The notes under the pieces: generated by a model | What the model was told of the DNA's origin: nothing | The model's input: only the letters and a program-made list of their open reading frames with translations | The model's database searches: none | Shown here: positions 10,116 to 22,780 of the stretch, piece after piece | How the letters are laid out: each line of letters begins with the position of its first letter | How positions within the stretch are numbered: the first letter of the stretch is position 1 | Made by a program: the position numbers and the translations under genes | Assembly (NCBI GenBank): GCA_010645155.1 | Contig: CM021314.1 | Span: 2,931,501 to 2,995,500 of the forward strand | Origin: Tigriopus japonicus | Taxonomy: Eukaryota; Arthropoda; Copepoda; Harpacticoida; Harpacticidae | Reading direction: 5' to 3' | Length of the DNA: 64,000 nt

Positions 10116-13100
10116 GTCTTGACTCATGCCCGAAATTAGCTTCATTTCCAAATCAGGTTAATCAGCAAACTGCAAATCGAAGATATTGTCAAACATAGAG
10201 CCAAAATGGTCCTTTTGTTATGTTCGGGACCTCTTCAACAACTTTTGATAATCAAAAAGATCCGGAGTCTGAAGTGCCTCTGAAGCCTGCTTACCCAAAT
10301 TGGTGATGGGAGAAAGTCTGACTCTGATTACATGGCCTTTTTGAATCCTCTATAAGAAATGCTCCCATTAAGATTGAATTGTGTAGATTTTGGGGATCAA
10401 TCTGATTGTTAATTCCTGGACAAAGGGATCTAAGAAGATTAGATCAAACCTTGCAAATCTTATAATTGCGGTCGGTCACAAGACATGAATTCCTAGCCCT
10501 GTAGGACCCTTAACCCCTGTCACGGTTGCTCTTTGCCCCAAGACTTAAACTATTAGCATTCAAGTCCATACTCTGGGATTGGATGTTCATATTTTTTACT
10601 CTTTTTAGTCTCTTGGACGTCGTGATTCTTAAAATAAAGTTTCCTGACAACTGAAAACCTCGATGTCGACAACCTATTTTGTGCCCACCATATTTTCACG
10701 ACTGCATTGCTTTGTCTGTTGGACCCAAAATTGCTTTCGCCCTAAATCGCCGCCGAAATTTCGCTACCGGTTTCGCCTACCGAAACCGAAAGCAAAGAGC
10801 GGTTTGCTCAATAGAGGCTAAACAAACGCCATCGGTTTTGCTTTTTCACTTGAATCTAGCAAAATCGTAAAAAGTTTAGTAACTAGAATGGCTTTAAATT
10901 CTTTATCTGTCTAAATCATTCGGTTCATAAAGGAGATGACATGAGGTCAAATTGTAAAACCCCTCATTTTTCCAAAAAAAAAATCTCCGATCCATAAAAA
11001 TTCTGAAAGAATAGGCTTTTTGGGCCCCAAAAATGTTGTCACGTCAACAAAACTCTAAACATTTTTGTTGAAAAATCCCTAAGATCATGAGAAAACATGA
11101 AAATTGTGTAGACTTTTTGGAACCCTAGAATGCACCCAAGAAGGATGTTTTGAGGGCATGCTGAATTATCCGACAGCCATCTAGGTCACAAGAATGTTTG
11201 TTTTCTTTTAAATTCTCGATTCAACAGCCTTTAATCTACAAGGAAATCAAATTGGTCATCGGCTCAAGACTCAATCCTTCCATCTCTATTTGCAAGGGGA
11301 AATTTTTATCACAGGCCTAAAAAATGATTACAAACACTACTATCATCCATGGCAAAGTAAAAATCTTAAGAGGTTGCGCGCCCTCAAAGTACACGGGCTC
11401 CAACCCAATGCCAGTTTTAAACCGTTCTTTAAAATCGTGTTTGAGCTTCATATCTTCCATTTGATAGAAAAAAATGGAACTTTAACAAAGATTTGTTCCT
11501 TCTTTCTCGATTCCCTCAATGGTCCACTTTGGATTGACCTTTTATTCCCCAATCGTCCTGCGTAATCCTAACGTTTCGAAGAGTACTTTGTCTCCCGTTT
11601 CCAGTCCAAATCTCTTTGTCTTGAACAAAGCACCCTCAACCCAAACAGTTTAACAAAAACTACTGCCAGCCCAAATGCTAAATCCCAATAAAACAAATAA
11701 ACTACGGCTAGATTTTTTTTTAATTTAGAATTTCCTTGAGCATTAACAAAGCATTTTTTAAATCCATAACACCTCCAGAATCTTCTGTTTTTACCTTACC
11801 TCATGCTCTTGGCTCTCTTTTGGCGCGTCCCGACTGACTCTCAAATCAGCTGGTGTCTTTGTGCCTGTACTTGCACTCTACTCGTTTGTGCAGCATTGAT
11901 CCACCAAAGAGGCCTGTTCAGCAGCTCTGCTGTATTTCTACACCCTCTGTGTTCAACTGGTGCACTTGTAACATTGAGTGCTACATTACGTCGTATTCAT
12001 TTAAAAACAACAAAAAATTGATTAATTATATTTTAAGGAACATCTTGCCAGAGTTGTGTAAATATATCGCCAAAGACAGCCATTGAGAGAGGATATCGGT
12101 CATAGGCACAGACACTCATCAGCTGCTTCTCCATCATTGGATCTGGATGAACAAGGCCCTGGGCATCTTTTTTCCATAGCAAGTCGAATAACTGGATCGC
12201 TTTTGTGTTCTGTGTGCGAGTGACCCACCCAATTATGAGACAATAGACCTTTGAAGGTGGTAAGTTTACCTTTCTCATAGCTAGACTTTTGCACTTATCC
12301 GCATTCCTTACATCGTGTCTGATTGATGGTTAGATGTTGCTTAGAGACTTCTCTCTAGCGATATGTGATGGGCAAAAACGCATACTTAACATTGCATTTC
12401 CATGTGTTGATTCCTAGTGATGAGAATCTTCCTTGGAATGACGTACGTAAGTCCGAAACATATGCCATCAATGGGATCGAACCCGCATTTTTTACAGAAA
12501 AGTCAATTTCGGGTATGATCCTTAAAAAACTTCAATGGATCCGCATCAACGGGTAGAACATGAAACAGCACAGCTCTGAATAAACGAACGATCGATCTCC
12601 AGTTTGCTTGTTTGGTAGTGTCCTCTTAAGGGGATTGTAGTTATAATCACCCAATGCTAGATCACTCAATGTTTAGAATCATTGTTGCTGAACTTATCTT
12701 GACAAAAACTTATATATTTTTGTCCAAAGGGGCAAAATGAAAATCTGTGATGTCATTGAAGTGCCTAGAGGGCAATCCGAATCGCAAAATTCGCTTGGCA
12801 CATCTGGAACTCGAGGCGATTGTTTCACCGAGCTCAATGATAGGCCATAACGCGGGAGACAAAGTGTTTCTAAAATGGCCAACGAGAGCTCCTCAAGCTT
12901 TTGCTTTGAAAATTTTGTAAACAAAAGCTCCAAACATATAAAGCCTTCACTATACAATGTTTGATTTAACCGTTGCCTAAAGTTTGAATTTTGAGACAAG
13001 CACTTTCCACTCTTCGATCGATCAAAATTAGTAACAGGCCATCTTCGTAAACATTTACGTTTGTCCATCACGGAAAAAATCGTATTCAATGGAAGGCCTT

Positions 13101-14968
13101 TTGGTTCCTGGATAGACATTAAGTTTCCATAACTTTCAGGATAAATTATTTGCATGCTAATGGTTTCTCATAAACCTTAGGAACCAAATATCCAAAAAGA
13201 GCAAGATTTGACGGCACAACTGAGTTTTTATTTGTTCCACTCTTCGGAGATGCCACTCAATTCAATGAGAAAGGGTCGAAAGAGGGATCTCACTGCATTT
13301 CCCGTTTTAGTGCAACTCCGACTTACAGAAGGTTTGGTGCAAAATCTCTTGGCCAAAGTAACTTGTAACCCATTGGTTAAATGGGCACAAACGAGAACTT
13401 TCGATTAACAGATTGGCTGTTACAAATTGTTTCGATGGCGTTTTTGACCCAACGGACCTTCGTTCCCAAATTCCGAGTATTCAAAGTAAACGGTGAATGC
13501 GTTTGTTTTTGTCGGCCGTGTTGAGCTTCCTTCTTCTCAACTTTTGGGGAAAGTTCCGAACTTTGGCAAGCTTGACTAATGTGCTCCAAGTTGTAGGTGG
13601 AACGTCGCCGAAAGAAAATGTAACGCAGATCTTTTCCCAGTATCTTGGTCATCCAATACTTATCCTGACCATAGTCCACTTTGTTCCACATTAATGGAAG
13701 GCACCACTTTTGGATTGTCGTTTTGGACTCTCCGATTCAGATATTTGAAGCTACTCAATGTTGTGGATTAGGGCCAAACCTTGATTTTTTTTTTGCCAAT
13801 CGAATTCTAGATTTCATGTTGACGTGAATATTTCTTGCCTTAGTTGCAAAATGAAACATTTTTATGTTCGACTGTTCCGATTTCAATTTTTTGTACGAAC
13901 AACTGTGTTCAAGTGCCGAATTTTCTCAAGTGTCTCCATTTGTGTTTCTTGCCAAATATCACGCAAAAGGGTGTTCCAATTCCTAGATATCTGTTCCATA
14001 TTCTAGCTCCCTAAAACGCTTTATAGTACAAATTTTAGAGGGACGTTGTTTACAAGGCTCTAAAGGTTATGTGGAAATATTTACGCTATCACAACTGCGC
14101 TCCATTTCCGATTTATACCAAAAATTGAAAATCAATTTTGTTACTTGCCTGATCGATGTTTGTCTTCTTTTCCTATTTATTTCCAAATTGAGTACTCTCT
14201 TATGAGTTATCTTTACATACTTTCTTTCCATGTTCACTTTACCGACTGAGTGACGGCCAAACTTAAAGATATTCGGTGCTCTATAACATAAAGCGCTCTT
14301 TGCAGCTTTTCAATGAGAAAGACAGACGGAAGGAAGGAAGGACAGAAAGAACGAAGGATCGAAGGATGCTTTTGAAACGAAAGTCGCACTCGCAATGGAA
14401 TGGAAACTGCGTCACGAGTGATCCCCACCGGATTCAAGCGATCCTGCATATCGCTCACCTTTGTTAGTTCACCTAGTGACAGGAGTACTTTTTCTTGATC
14501 TTTCCCTAAGCAGTTCCTTGTCCAAGGGCACACGGAAATTAGGACTCGATAAGCCTGTTTTTCGTCTGCCTTTGGCTCCAGTTTCCTTACTTCGTTCCGT
14601 TCTGAAGAAGGGCAAATTTTTCTTTGTGTGTTTCCTCCGTTTTGGAATTGAGAGTTATGACTTGAGCAATGCCCTCGGGTTTCAGTTTAGTGAAAGACTT
14701 GGCCCCAACTCAGTGTCGAAGTTTACTCGTGAATCCTTGGAAGAAGCTCAAGTAGGTGGTATTCTGAAGAAGTCCAGTAGTGTGACTCAGTTAGTCATTC
14801 CATGCTCATTTCGTGGTTGGCTAGCCTTCAAAAGGGCCTTTCCATAGTCTGTCTCTTGGGTCCCCCTTCTTTGATCAAAGGAATACATCTAGATTTTGGA
14901 ACTGACATATCACTCATTTAACTGGCCTTTTGAAGTCAACACTCAGAGGATTGATGTCGTCATAACTC
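10116..14968. other. Intergenic, no supported gene
   Basis: Several open frames of 60-153 codons exist (for example minus 12694-13155, minus 12033-12278, plus 14461-14847). None has a recognisable domain, signal peptide or convincing splice partners. A short purine-rich GGAA/GAAGGA stretch lies at 14325-14365. The right part is upstream of UBR and may contain its 5' UTR exon and promoter, which cannot be placed by eye. Confidence 0.45.
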
Positions 14969-15043
14969 GTGATTGTTTTGGTGTCTAATTTCATTTCCAT
15001 TTGCAGAAAGTGCTTGAAAACCAAGTTCACTGGTGGCGGCAGA

Positions 15044-18000
15044 ATGGAAAGTTTCAATGAATTTCCTCTTCCACCCAATCTTGAGGCTTTAGCCGAGGTT
15101 CTCCAAAAAGAATTGGGTGGTTTCGAAGATGAAGACTCCCAGCCAATGCCAGACTTAAAAACCACCGATGATGTGCTCCATTATTGGAACAATGCCTTGG
15201 AAAAGGTAGGTCCACACCTGAGGAAAAGCACTTCCTATTCATTCATTTATGTAGACGAAAATCTAACCGGAGACCATTTTGATTAATGATTCCTTGAATG
15301 GAAAATGGAGACTAAGAGCATTTTGTAGTTCAAATTTAAAATTCAGGTTGGAAAGAGGTCTGGAAGCTTGTTCTTCCTCGATGGATAAACGACTCATCAT
15401 TTAATGACGTCATTCATGGCTGATCATTTTTGCCTGCAATTATTAATGCGAAAAATGTACCATGAGTAAGCCACGAAGAAAGCATTATTCCTTTGTTCAA
15501 AACTGAAATCTGTCTTGCACTCATTTCAAGTACGAGAATGCATGACCTCACGTGTCTTGAGCCCATTGACCAAGCCCGAAATAGCCAACTCTACTAATGA
15601 CCCAAGTTCCCCAAGTTCGTTCTAGAAAATCGATTTTCTCTTTTTTAGGATAATCTCGCGTGCCATCATTTCCGTCAATGGTGGCGACGCATTGTTCCCA
15701 AATTGTTTTGTCCCAAATTCAACATGGACTATCAATCGCCCAACGCTCATTTAGATGAAGATGAGATCCAACGATTGCTCCTGGCACCCTTGGAACAGTT
15801 TCTCTGCAATGGCGACCCTGAACCAGTTATGGAACGATTGGCCGAACTCAATCGACCTCGTGCCACTTGTGGGAAGAAATTTCGATCGGGCGATGCAACT
15901 TACAGTTGCTGGGATTGTGGACAGGATTTCACATGCGTGCTTTGTGTCAATTGTTTCAAGCAATCAAAGCATCAGTTCCACAGGTAAGCTAGTGCAGGTT
16001 CCCTTTCCAATCGAGTTAAAGTTCTTGAGTTCAAAGTTGAATATTTCAGTTACAAGATGGCCATTTCAACGGGAAATGGAATATGCGATTGCGGAGATAC
16101 AGAAGCCTGGAAAGCCGATCCCCATTGCGATACTCACGCGTTGGGAACCCAATCAGGACCTGCCGAGCCCATTTTATCCAAGGTTCCCCCTGAGATCCAA
16201 GTGCGAGGGCGCTATGTCCTAATGAGTGTGATGAAATATTGCCTCGAGGTTCTAACCCTTCCGGCCTCTTTGACTTTGCCAGCAGATCTGACTTATCGGC
16301 AAATGGATTCCTTTGAGGACATGACTGCCGAGGACTCTTATTCAACCATCATCTTCAACGATGAAGAACATACTTTCGACGACGTGATAGCCACGCTCAC
16401 AAGGGCGATCGAATGTGATCGCAATGCCGCCAAAGGCCTCGCCACGCTTATTGATCGTGAAGGTAGATGTTTGGTCAAGTGTTCCGGCTTCCAGAATTGC
16501 AACGATGTCAAACGGATCACCGAACGCATCACAAGTCGCCGAAATTCGAAGCCGCTCAAAGTGGTTGTCATGAATAGTTATGTGATGGCTCACCAGAACT
16601 TCGCCATGAGACTGTTGGATTGGTTGCAGGGCATCTTGGAGAAATGCGATAGCTTCATTGCTCTATTTGCCATCATTTTGCAGGAAAAGGATCCGAAAGA
16701 TCGGTGTTCCATGCTGGAAACTATCTTCCGAAACGATACCGTCCTGTGGAAGGCCACCCGAAAACAAACTCATCATCTGCTCATCACCACCATGTTGTTC
16801 GATAATGAGACCAAACGGCAGTTTGCCAGCTTGTTCACCCAGTGTTATGGGCAAATGATGAAAGACTATATCCAGGATGACCACGACCACTCGTTCTCCA
16901 TTCACTCGTTCTCGATCCAGCTGTTCACGGCACCCACTTTGGCCCATCATTTGGTGGCTAATGACGATGTTCTTGCCAAACTTCTCACAACTTTCATGTC
17001 TGAATGTGAAGGCCGACGAAATGAATTTGGCAAGTTGGACTTTCAAGAGTCTGTAAATATCCTCTCACCTCGTCGACCCGACCATTACATTACCAGCGAC
17101 TTGAGATATCTACTGAGAACTCCTCCAGAGGTCGATGCTTGGACCGATCAATTAAGAAAGGGGTTCCTCCACGGAGTAACCTTACTCCTGGACATTTTGT
17201 ATTGGATGCAGGGCATGGACCTCCAAACTCGACAGACCACACACCATTTGGAATATGAACTGGAATGGAGGTCGGCCTTCAGCCTTCATAACACCATTGC
17301 TCCTCTAACATACTTGGTTATGGAATGGGCATCCCGAGATCGGGTGGTTTTCATCAAGACACTACGTATGCTTTTGAAGAAGCTCTATTTCGATCTGAAG
17401 GAGGCAGATAAGAATCCCGCTACGGCTGTGGCTTATGAGACGGTTCGAATCCAAGCTCAAGAAGCCACTTGTATTAATTACCAAGTGAGCAGTCGACCCA
17501 TCAGCATGCATGCACCCTTAACCCGCCTTTTGGCCGGTTTGAGTCTCTACATGCATCGGTTCCAATTAACTTTCGACTCAAATGAGTTGAATATCCTCGA
17601 GAAACCCAATCCGATTCAAATGATCGAGCCTTCACTTCGAACTGTGGTGCTTGTAGCCCAAGTTCATGCTGGAATGTGGAGACGAAATGGATACTCTCTC
17701 ACCGATCAAATCCGCACCTACGTGTATCCTAATCGTAGGAAGGAGATGCTCGATCAGGATATCATCATGCTGCAATTGGGAGCAGCTCTCATTGAGCCCA
17801 ATCAGTACTTGATCAACCTGTTGTACAAGTTCAATTTGGCTTCTTGGGCTGAGAAGAACTTTGATTGCTCCGAGGATGATAGCATCCGACAAATCATTGC
17901 CCTAGTCGAAGAGTTTCTTGGCACACTTCTAACCATCCTTGGGGAACGTTATGTGGTTGGCGTTGGCGAAGTTACCGAGGAAGATGTCCTAAGAAAGGAG

Positions 18001-21000
18001 ATCATTCAGTTGCTTTGCATCAAGAACACGCCGCATTGGTCTCTGAACAAGAGCATTGGACAAGACATCAGTAAAGAGACCGGTCTGGACCAAATCGTTG
18101 AAAGTGTAGCCGTGTTCAATCGAACCGGTGAACGTGGCGTGTACGAGTTGAAGAAGGAATACTTTGACGAGTACAATGTATTCTTTTATCATTATTCGAA
18201 AGAAGATCAATCCAAATCCGAAGAGACTCTGTTAGAAAAGAAAGGGGAGCACGGTCTTCCCAAGTGCAATCCTCCACCCAAACCCCCACGATTTACCAAG
18301 GAATTTCTACGTGTTCTGGATATCATAGAGAGTGACGTGTTCCTTTACATTGTATCTTTAGTGTTAATGAGAGCCGACAACTTGAAATCCAGATGCTTCT
18401 CCGAGGGTCAAGTTCAGAGGGTTCTTTTCCTCATTGGAACTTGTCTTCATGAGGAACAGAGGTCCAAAGAAGATCCTAGCTCATTGAAAAAAGTTGAATT
18501 CACGGCCAAGGCCTCCAAATTCGACATCTTTAAGCTCCTCTCACAATTGGTTGGAAGCCAACGCATCGACAGCCACAAAGAGTTATTGGCCTGGACCTTG
18601 AAGAAATGGCAGGACTTGAGTGTTGAAGATACCGGGGCTTGTGGACAAGGTTCCTCCAGGATGGACACGGAAAGTGGAGCAGACTCCTCACGTGTAGACG
18701 CCCTTGAGGCTCGTAAGCGCAAAAAGGCCATGGCTGAAGCACGGAGAGCCAAAATCCTCGCCCAGATGAAGTCCGCCCAAAGCAACTTTGTCAAAGAGAA
18801 CAAGAACGAGTTTGAAGAGATCAGTTCAGGATTGGAGAAGCAAAGGAATGAGAGTGTTTGCTCCGAGATTGATATGATGGAGGACGTGGAGGGTAAACCG
18901 ATTTGTTTGGGCCCCAAGAAGTCGAACTCCACTCCCGACGAGACCCTCTTCACGTGCATCTTGTGCCAAGAAGAGCAAGCCCTTACCTCAGACGGGCCTG
19001 CCTTGGTCATGGCTTCATTCATCCAACTCTCAACTGTCCTGTCCAAGAAGAACCTGGCCGATGATGACAGCTCCGAGTCAAGTCTTCAATACCGCAGTTG
19101 TCCCATACTCACTTCTGATATGGCCACTGCTCCGTTTGTGGCCAGTTGTGGTCACATCATGCACGCCACTTGTTGGAAGAAATATTTTGATGATATCGTA
19201 GCTCACGAGCGCCAACGCAATCGCATTCGTCACACCAATATCTTTGATGTAGAGAAACACGAGTTCTTGTGTCCTTTGTGTCGATGTCTTTCAAATAGCG
19301 TGATTCCCTTGATAGCCCCTTTCAACCTCCTTCAACCTCAAACCATTCCTAAAGAAGGCGAGGTTGAGAGGTCAAACACCAAAAATCTTGAGATGGACTT
19401 CACACAATGGATTCAAGCTTTGCAGATAGTCTTGAAGTACAAGCGAGAACTCACTGAAGAGCCCAAAAGCCCCGCTGAGGCCAAATCCGGGGACAAGGCC
19501 AAGGATCCCGAAACTAAGGTCGTGAGTAGTGTGCCGAGAAGGAAGCATTACTACACCTGCCCATTGACCCAAATCGTTCATGAAATGGAGGAAGAGGGAC
19601 ACGATGGGAAAACTTTCAGCCAGATGTTCACCCATCAATTGGGAAAAGAACTGGAATTCTCAGCTTCCATTTTTGAGATGCTTCACGTGTTTGCCACTTC
19701 CGTGTACGGAATAGGTTGTGATGCCCTGCCAGACTCTCAAGATGAGAGAGTGCCGCTCATGATGTGGAAGGCTTGTGCCTACACTGTCTACAGCAATGTC
19801 CTCTCCGAATTGGATGAAGAGGGGAAATCCAGTTTCGAAGACATGTCCCTCCGACAAAAAGTCTGTCTCTCAAAATTGATCCGGGTGTGTGGGATCATTG
19901 GTACGAATTTTGGTGAGCCCAAAGTGATTCAGAGTCACAGTTTGAAGCTCTTGTCCACTTTAATGGAGGTGGACACAGCCAATCTGTCCATTCTTGAGTA
20001 CGACGCCTTTGGTCTCTTGGTGGCCTTGACTTTTGCCCTTCCTAGTTTGTTCGTTGGGAGTCAAGAAGCCCCTCTTCCAGCTGCCAATTGTCAGGATCTC
20101 CATCTGTTGCACCTGATCTTTGTGGCTCATTTGGTACAGATCATGCTGACCACAGACCAGTTCACCCATGACATCAGCGACGTGGAAGAAGAGGCACGTC
20201 TCAGCTTGCGTAGTAGTTCAGAATGCGATATCATCCTCAAGTTTCTCCAAATTATCCGCGAAGCTGTTGGGTTTGCTTCCGACTCGGATGGAAGTGAGGG
20301 ATTGAGGGCCGATATGGTGTGGATGGACCTCAAACGTGCTAGTCTTCCATTTCTACGAGCTGCTGCCGTATTCTATCACCATTTGTCGGGAGTGCCCGCC
20401 CCGTCCGGTCTCCAGCATCACCAAGAGGGCGAGTTTGATGCCCTGACCCATTACCTAGGTCTGCCTAGCTCGCCTGCCAAGCTTCTTGCCCCACCTGTTT
20501 TGATCACCCTGGCCAAGAAATGGGCCAATCACCCTCACGTCCACATCATGCTCTCAACCGCGTCAAAAATCCCTCCAGTGACCTATCCCGTAAAGGTCAA
20601 CGGTCTCATTGATCTACCCGAAGATTATGCGGACCTTATCAACTCTGTCTGTGATTTCAATTGCTCTGATTCGCTCTGCAACAACACCCGGGCTCCTGCC
20701 ATGTGCCTCATTTGCGGTGAAGTCCTTTGCTCGCAATCTCTTTGTTGTCAAACCACTATTGGCGAGATGAACGTGGGGGCGTGCACCGCCCACGCAGAGA
20801 AATGTGGGGCGGGAAAAGGGGTGTTCCTTCGGATTCGTGAGAGTCGAGTCATGTTGTTGTCGGGCCGAACCAAAGGTTGTTTTATTCACTCGCCCTATTT
20901 GGACCGGTATGGAGAAACAGATCTGGGACTGAAGCGAGGCTTTCCTTTGAAATTGTGCCGCGCAAAGTTGGAAAAAATTCAGAATTTGTGGATTGAACAC

Positions 21001-21075
21001 AAGATTCCGGAGAAAATTGCTTATGCTTCAGAGAGCAACTATGATTTTATCAACACACCTTGGCATAACATGTAG
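15044..21075 (+). CDS. UBR1: UBR1/UBR2-type N-recognin E3 ubiquitin ligase
   Basis: Three coding exons, 15044-15205, 15649-15983 and 16050-21075, give about 1840 aa; human UBR1/UBR2 are about 1750. The UBR box (residues ~126-196) has the expected Cys/His ligands (CWDCGQDFTCVLC, then CDCGDTEAW) and is split by intron 2. A ClpS-like domain follows at ~260-365 (FNDEEHTFDDV). A RING-H2 lies at ~1135-1245 (CILCQEEQ, CGHIMHATCW, CPLCRC). The Cys-rich C-terminal autoinhibitory domain is at ~1697-1837 (CLICGEVLC, GKGVFLRI). The family recognises destabilising N-terminal residues and ubiquitinates N-degron substrates with an E2 in the cytosol. A 3' splice site (TTTCATTTCCATTTGCAG) ends at 15005, so ATG 15044 is the likely start rather than ATG 14969, which would lie in the 5' intron. 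The last exon carries 91% of the protein without an intron. UBR1 and UBR2 are a vertebrate split, so the symbol is generic. Confidence 0.97.
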
Positions 21076-22780
21076 TTTCGCTCCCAGAGTAATTGTGTAT
21101 TGTATGAAATCAGCCCTTTACCAATGGAAAAATATATTGTCACGTCAGCTAATCCTTCAGAACTTATCCTCGTAAAATGGGGTTAGTGGGGTTTTGAAAC
21201 TGATCAGTACTTGAGCCAAAAGATCAATAGATTGCGGTGGTTATGAAAGTAAAGTTGATGTGGATGCCCATATAATTGCTTACACTCAAAAATTTACCTT
21301 CCGGTTCTTATGCATTTTATAGTGCATATTAGCACTTAAAAGTGTATAATTGCATTAGTAATGTTTACTCGTTCACAATCTATTAAGTGCAAGTAGATAA
21401 AAAGCAACCATTGGGTACATGACGGCAGAAGTACTTGAGATTTGTTGAAACATTGTTGAAGCAGCTTTTAGACTACCTCGGTGATTTTGGGGTCTAGCGT
21501 GTTTTATGAACTGAAATACTAAAGAAACATTAAAACCAAATTTGCTAGAGCAGTTGTTTGCTTCATCAAAAATTTGTACGATCCATTGAATTCAAGAATT
21601 CAAAATATGCCTGCGTCAAAAAAGCATCCAATCCAACTTCACTACATACTACTGTATATCACCAGAATGGTCTTTCTTGCAAAATACGAGTATAAATGAC
21701 ATTTCAACTTAAAATACCGTGTGAAAAGTGGTTGATTCTATACGATGCAGATTGGATCCATCTAACAAATGATGCTAATTGAAATGTTTGAAGCAAACTC
21801 TTAATGGTCAAAGCTCTTTTTCCGAATATCATCATCAAGATTGTACATTTGACCAGTCTACGATATTTACCTTCCCAGGTATATTTCCTATTCAATATGT
21901 TTCCACTACTGAACAAAACGAATTTCATGAATAGTTGATTGGTGCCACTACGCTTTCAATAAATTATTTGAAACGTAAAGTGGATCTTTGAGGTCAAACC
22001 AGAAATACCAGCAATTGTGTCTTCATTTGAGGACCACTCACTGTTCTGGACATGCAACTTCCGAAAATCAATACCAAAATAGATGGTGATAAAAAAGCGA
22101 ACAACTCATCGATGAGAAGAGTTACTTTTCAAAGCTTTTCTGTTTCTTTGATTTTAAACTGGGAAGAGAATGAGATTCATGGATGTGAGAGTTTCAATCT
22201 CGTTTTTTCGGAACTTTGCTTATTTCTGAAAGTGCTCCCTAGAATACAGGATAAGAAATTGCTTATGATTGAGCAATGTCAATTTTTTTAGAGAAAAGGT
22301 ATAAATGCTTGTTATAAAATATCCCCGAAACTTTGAGGCACGCAAGAACTTAAGGCCCAAGGTAAAGAACTTTTTCTGTTAAGGAAAAGAGGTACATTTC
22401 AATGGACAAGTCGTAAGAACATATGATATAGTGATGTGAAATCCGATCAAAAATTTCAGCCAACTGAAACTATTGATGGCAAGTAAAAACCTGAAACGTT
22501 CATTTAAAGGGCACAAATTCCAATAATGGACCAACCTTTGCCTCGCAATGACTCCAAAAAACCTAAAGTTCACACAATTTCAATATTCATCCCCATCACA
22601 TCCCTCTCCAACAATGTACAAGTTTTCTTGAGAATTTTAAAAATTCACGATCACCCGGTAATTCAAGGATCCAGTTCTCAGAGTTCAAATTCACGCTCTT
22701 TGAGCTTTAACAGGAAATTGTCTGGGAACGAAAATTCCTACTTAAACCATAGCACCCTACTATTCAAAATCAGTCTCAAT
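21076..22780. other. Intergenic between UBR and the first IR gene
   Basis: Contains the UBR 3' UTR (a possible variant poly(A) signal AATATA at about 21131) and AT-rich sequence with small hairpins near 21300-21380. A TATAAA at 22300-22305 is the only promoter-like motif noted before the IR gene and is weak evidence. The frame open from 22526 is in phase with the IR but precedes its signal peptide. Confidence 0.4.

Noticed and set aside
12033..12278. 81-codon minus-strand frame that reads like protein
   Set aside because: Composition is plausible (WVTRTQNTKAIQLFDLLWKK) but no family is recognised and no flanking exons could be placed.
12694..13155. 153-codon minus-strand open frame
   Set aside because: No domain, signal peptide, repeat relationship or splice context; within what long AT-rich DNA gives by chance.
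14461..14847. 128-codon plus-strand frame upstream of UBR
   Set aside because: No recognisable domain; likely chance or part of the UBR 5' region.
14969..15043. Upstream in-frame ATG for UBR
   Set aside because: A good 3' splice site ends at 15005, so 14969 most likely lies in the 5' UTR intron.
22526..22780. N-terminal extension of the first IR from the ATG at 22526
   Set aside because: It would bury the signal peptide that begins at 22781 and has no counterpart in the paralogue at 38350.
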